From the NCBI RefSeq assembly GCF_030296575.1, contig NZ_AP027729.1:2294001-2358000 (forward strand): a stretch of DNA of 64,000 nucleotides, written 5' to 3'. The position numbers and the translations under genes were made by a program. Source of the stretch: Paraoerskovia sediminicola. GTDB lineage: Bacteria; Actinomycetota; Actinomycetes; Actinomycetales; Cellulomonadaceae. The notes beneath the pieces are model-generated. The model worked only from the letters and a program-made list of their open reading frames with translations. It was not told the DNA's origin and made no database searches. This document shows, in pieces, positions 63,034 to 64,000 of the stretch; position 1 is the first letter of the stretch, and every line of letters starts with the position of its first letter.

Positions 63034-63959
63034 ATGCAGCTCGGAGCCGACCACGTCCGGGTCCGTGTGCCCGCCACCAGCGCGAACCTGGGTCCCGGCT
63101 TCGACGCTCTGGGCCTCGCGCTCGGGATCCACGACGAGGTCGAGGTGCGCGCGACGGCGTCCGCCGTGGTCCGCGTCGAGGTCGAGGGGGAGGGCGCCGG
63201 TGAGGTGCCGACCGACGCCGACCACCTCGTGGTCCGTGCGCTCCAGGCTGCGCTCGAGCACGTCGGCGCTCCGCTGACCGGCCTGGACGTGCGGTGCGTC
63301 AACCGGATCCCGCACGGTCGCGGGCTGGGGTCGTCGGCGTCGGCGGTCGTCGCAGGGATCGGTGCCGCGAGGGCTCTGATCGCCGACCCGGCGCGGCTCG
63401 ACGACGAGACCGCGCTCGCGCTGGCGGACGAGTTCGAGGGACACCCGGACAACGCAGCTCCTGCGATCGTCGGGGGTGCGACGGTCGCCTGGACCGGGGC
63501 GGGCGGCAGGGTCCGGTCAGTCCCGCTGACCGTGCACCCCGCGGTGCGGGCGACGGTCCTCGTCCCCACGGGCCGGCTCGCGACGAGCCACGCCCGGGGG
63601 TGCTGCCGGCGCAGGTCCCGCACGCCGACGCCGCCCGCGGCGCGGGGCGGGCGGCGCTGCTCGTCGAGGCGCTCGGCCGCCGACCGGACCTGCTCCTGGA
63701 GGCGACGGACGACGTCCTGCACCAGGGGTACCGCGCGCAGGCGATGCCCGGGTCGTGGGATCTCCTGGTCGCGCTCCGCGACGCCGGGTTCGCCGCGACC
63801 GTCTCGGGGGCGGGCCCCGCAGTCCTGGTGCTGGCCGAGGAGTCGACGCTGGGTTCGCTCGACCTCGTGCTCGACGATCTCGTCGGTGGCGCGTCCGGCT
63901 GGAGCGTCGAGCGGCCCGCGATCGACACCGAGGGTCTGCGCTGGGAGCGTCTCGCGTGA
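63034..63959 (+). CDS. thrB: Homoserine kinase (apparent frameshift)
   Basis: GHMP-family kinase that phosphorylates homoserine. About 308 residues. Substrate-site [19 protein letters not shown], the GHMP ATP loop [17 protein letters not shown] and [17 protein letters not shown] are intact, with C-terminal [11 protein letters not shown]. The frame breaks at the G run 63596-63600. One added G restores [20 protein letters not shown]. The ATG at 63034 follows the ribosome site GAGGAG. It ends 41 bp before the window edge; rho usually follows in relatives. Confidence 0.95.
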
Positions 63960-64000
63960 TCGGAGCCGATCACCGTCGCTCCGGTGGTAGCATGGGCGTG

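Overview
The window is a stretch of very high G+C chromosome from an actinobacterium. Gene content and order (MtrAB-LpqB, SigR/RsrA, a Kgd-type 2-oxoglutarate dehydrogenase, a Rv3235-like gene beside secA, DUF6912, bL37) point to the order Micrococcales, most likely near Cellulomonas, Cellulosimicrobium or Oerskovia. That placement is inferred from protein style; no search was run. There is no sign of a phage, insertion sequence, CRISPR array, rRNA or large foreign island. Base composition is uniform apart from a few AT-richer intergenic spots.

Layout. 1-2.7 kb: end of a cell-surface glycan locus (membrane protein, glycosyltransferase, acyltransferase). 2.8-6.1 kb: proVWX osmoprotectant importer on the minus strand. 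6.6-8.2 kb: ahcY of the methyl cycle. 8.2-10.4 kb: a NarL-type two-component pair. 10.5-18.5 kb: a conserved but poorly understood membrane cluster (RDD, SpoIIM-like, DUF58, MoxR, DUF4350, DUF4129 and a repeat-rich membrane protein), divergent from mtrA-mtrB-lpqB-comF (18.7-24.0 kb). 24.3-29.6 kb: hpf, a DNA-glycosylase-like gene and secA. 29.7-35.6 kb: Rv3235-like, LysM, HTH, SAF-domain, CpaE/MinD-like and DUF6912 genes. 35.6-41.7 kb: hisN, rsgA-aroA, DoxX, ferritin, sigR-rsrA and the tiny bL37 gene. 41.8-46.1 kb: DUF4097-padR, SGNH hydrolase, aldose epimerase-like and aldo/keto reductase genes. 46.3-50.2 kb: kgd. 50.5-54.9 kb: an OmpR-type two-component pair and two tandem CNNM/CorC-type genes. 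55.1-58.8 kb: an M15 peptidase, a CYTH enzyme, tRNA-Arg(CCG) and argS. 58.8-64.0 kb: lysA-hom-thrC-thrB, the aspartate-family amino acid operon.

The dominant oddity is technical. Nineteen otherwise normal genes, including argS, lysA, hom, thrB, kgd and mtrB, carry twenty apparent frameshifts. Every one is a single missing base at a G or C run of four or five. Restoring one base at each site gives a continuous protein with an integral codon count. This looks like homopolymer undercalling in the assembly, not gene decay. Coordinates for these genes span both fragments, and quoted lengths assume the restored base.

The most useful biological signals are a textbook SigR-type promoter in front of sigR-rsrA, two phased palindromes in front of DUF4097-padR that look like a PadR operator, a CRP-like palindrome upstream of kgd, an unusual ~75-residue insertion in the CpaE-like ATPase, and a Gly-Ser-rich insertion inside LysA. 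I did not find a clearly new multi-gene system. The nearest candidates are the MoxR/DUF58/SpoIIM membrane cluster and the HTH-SAF-CpaE block.
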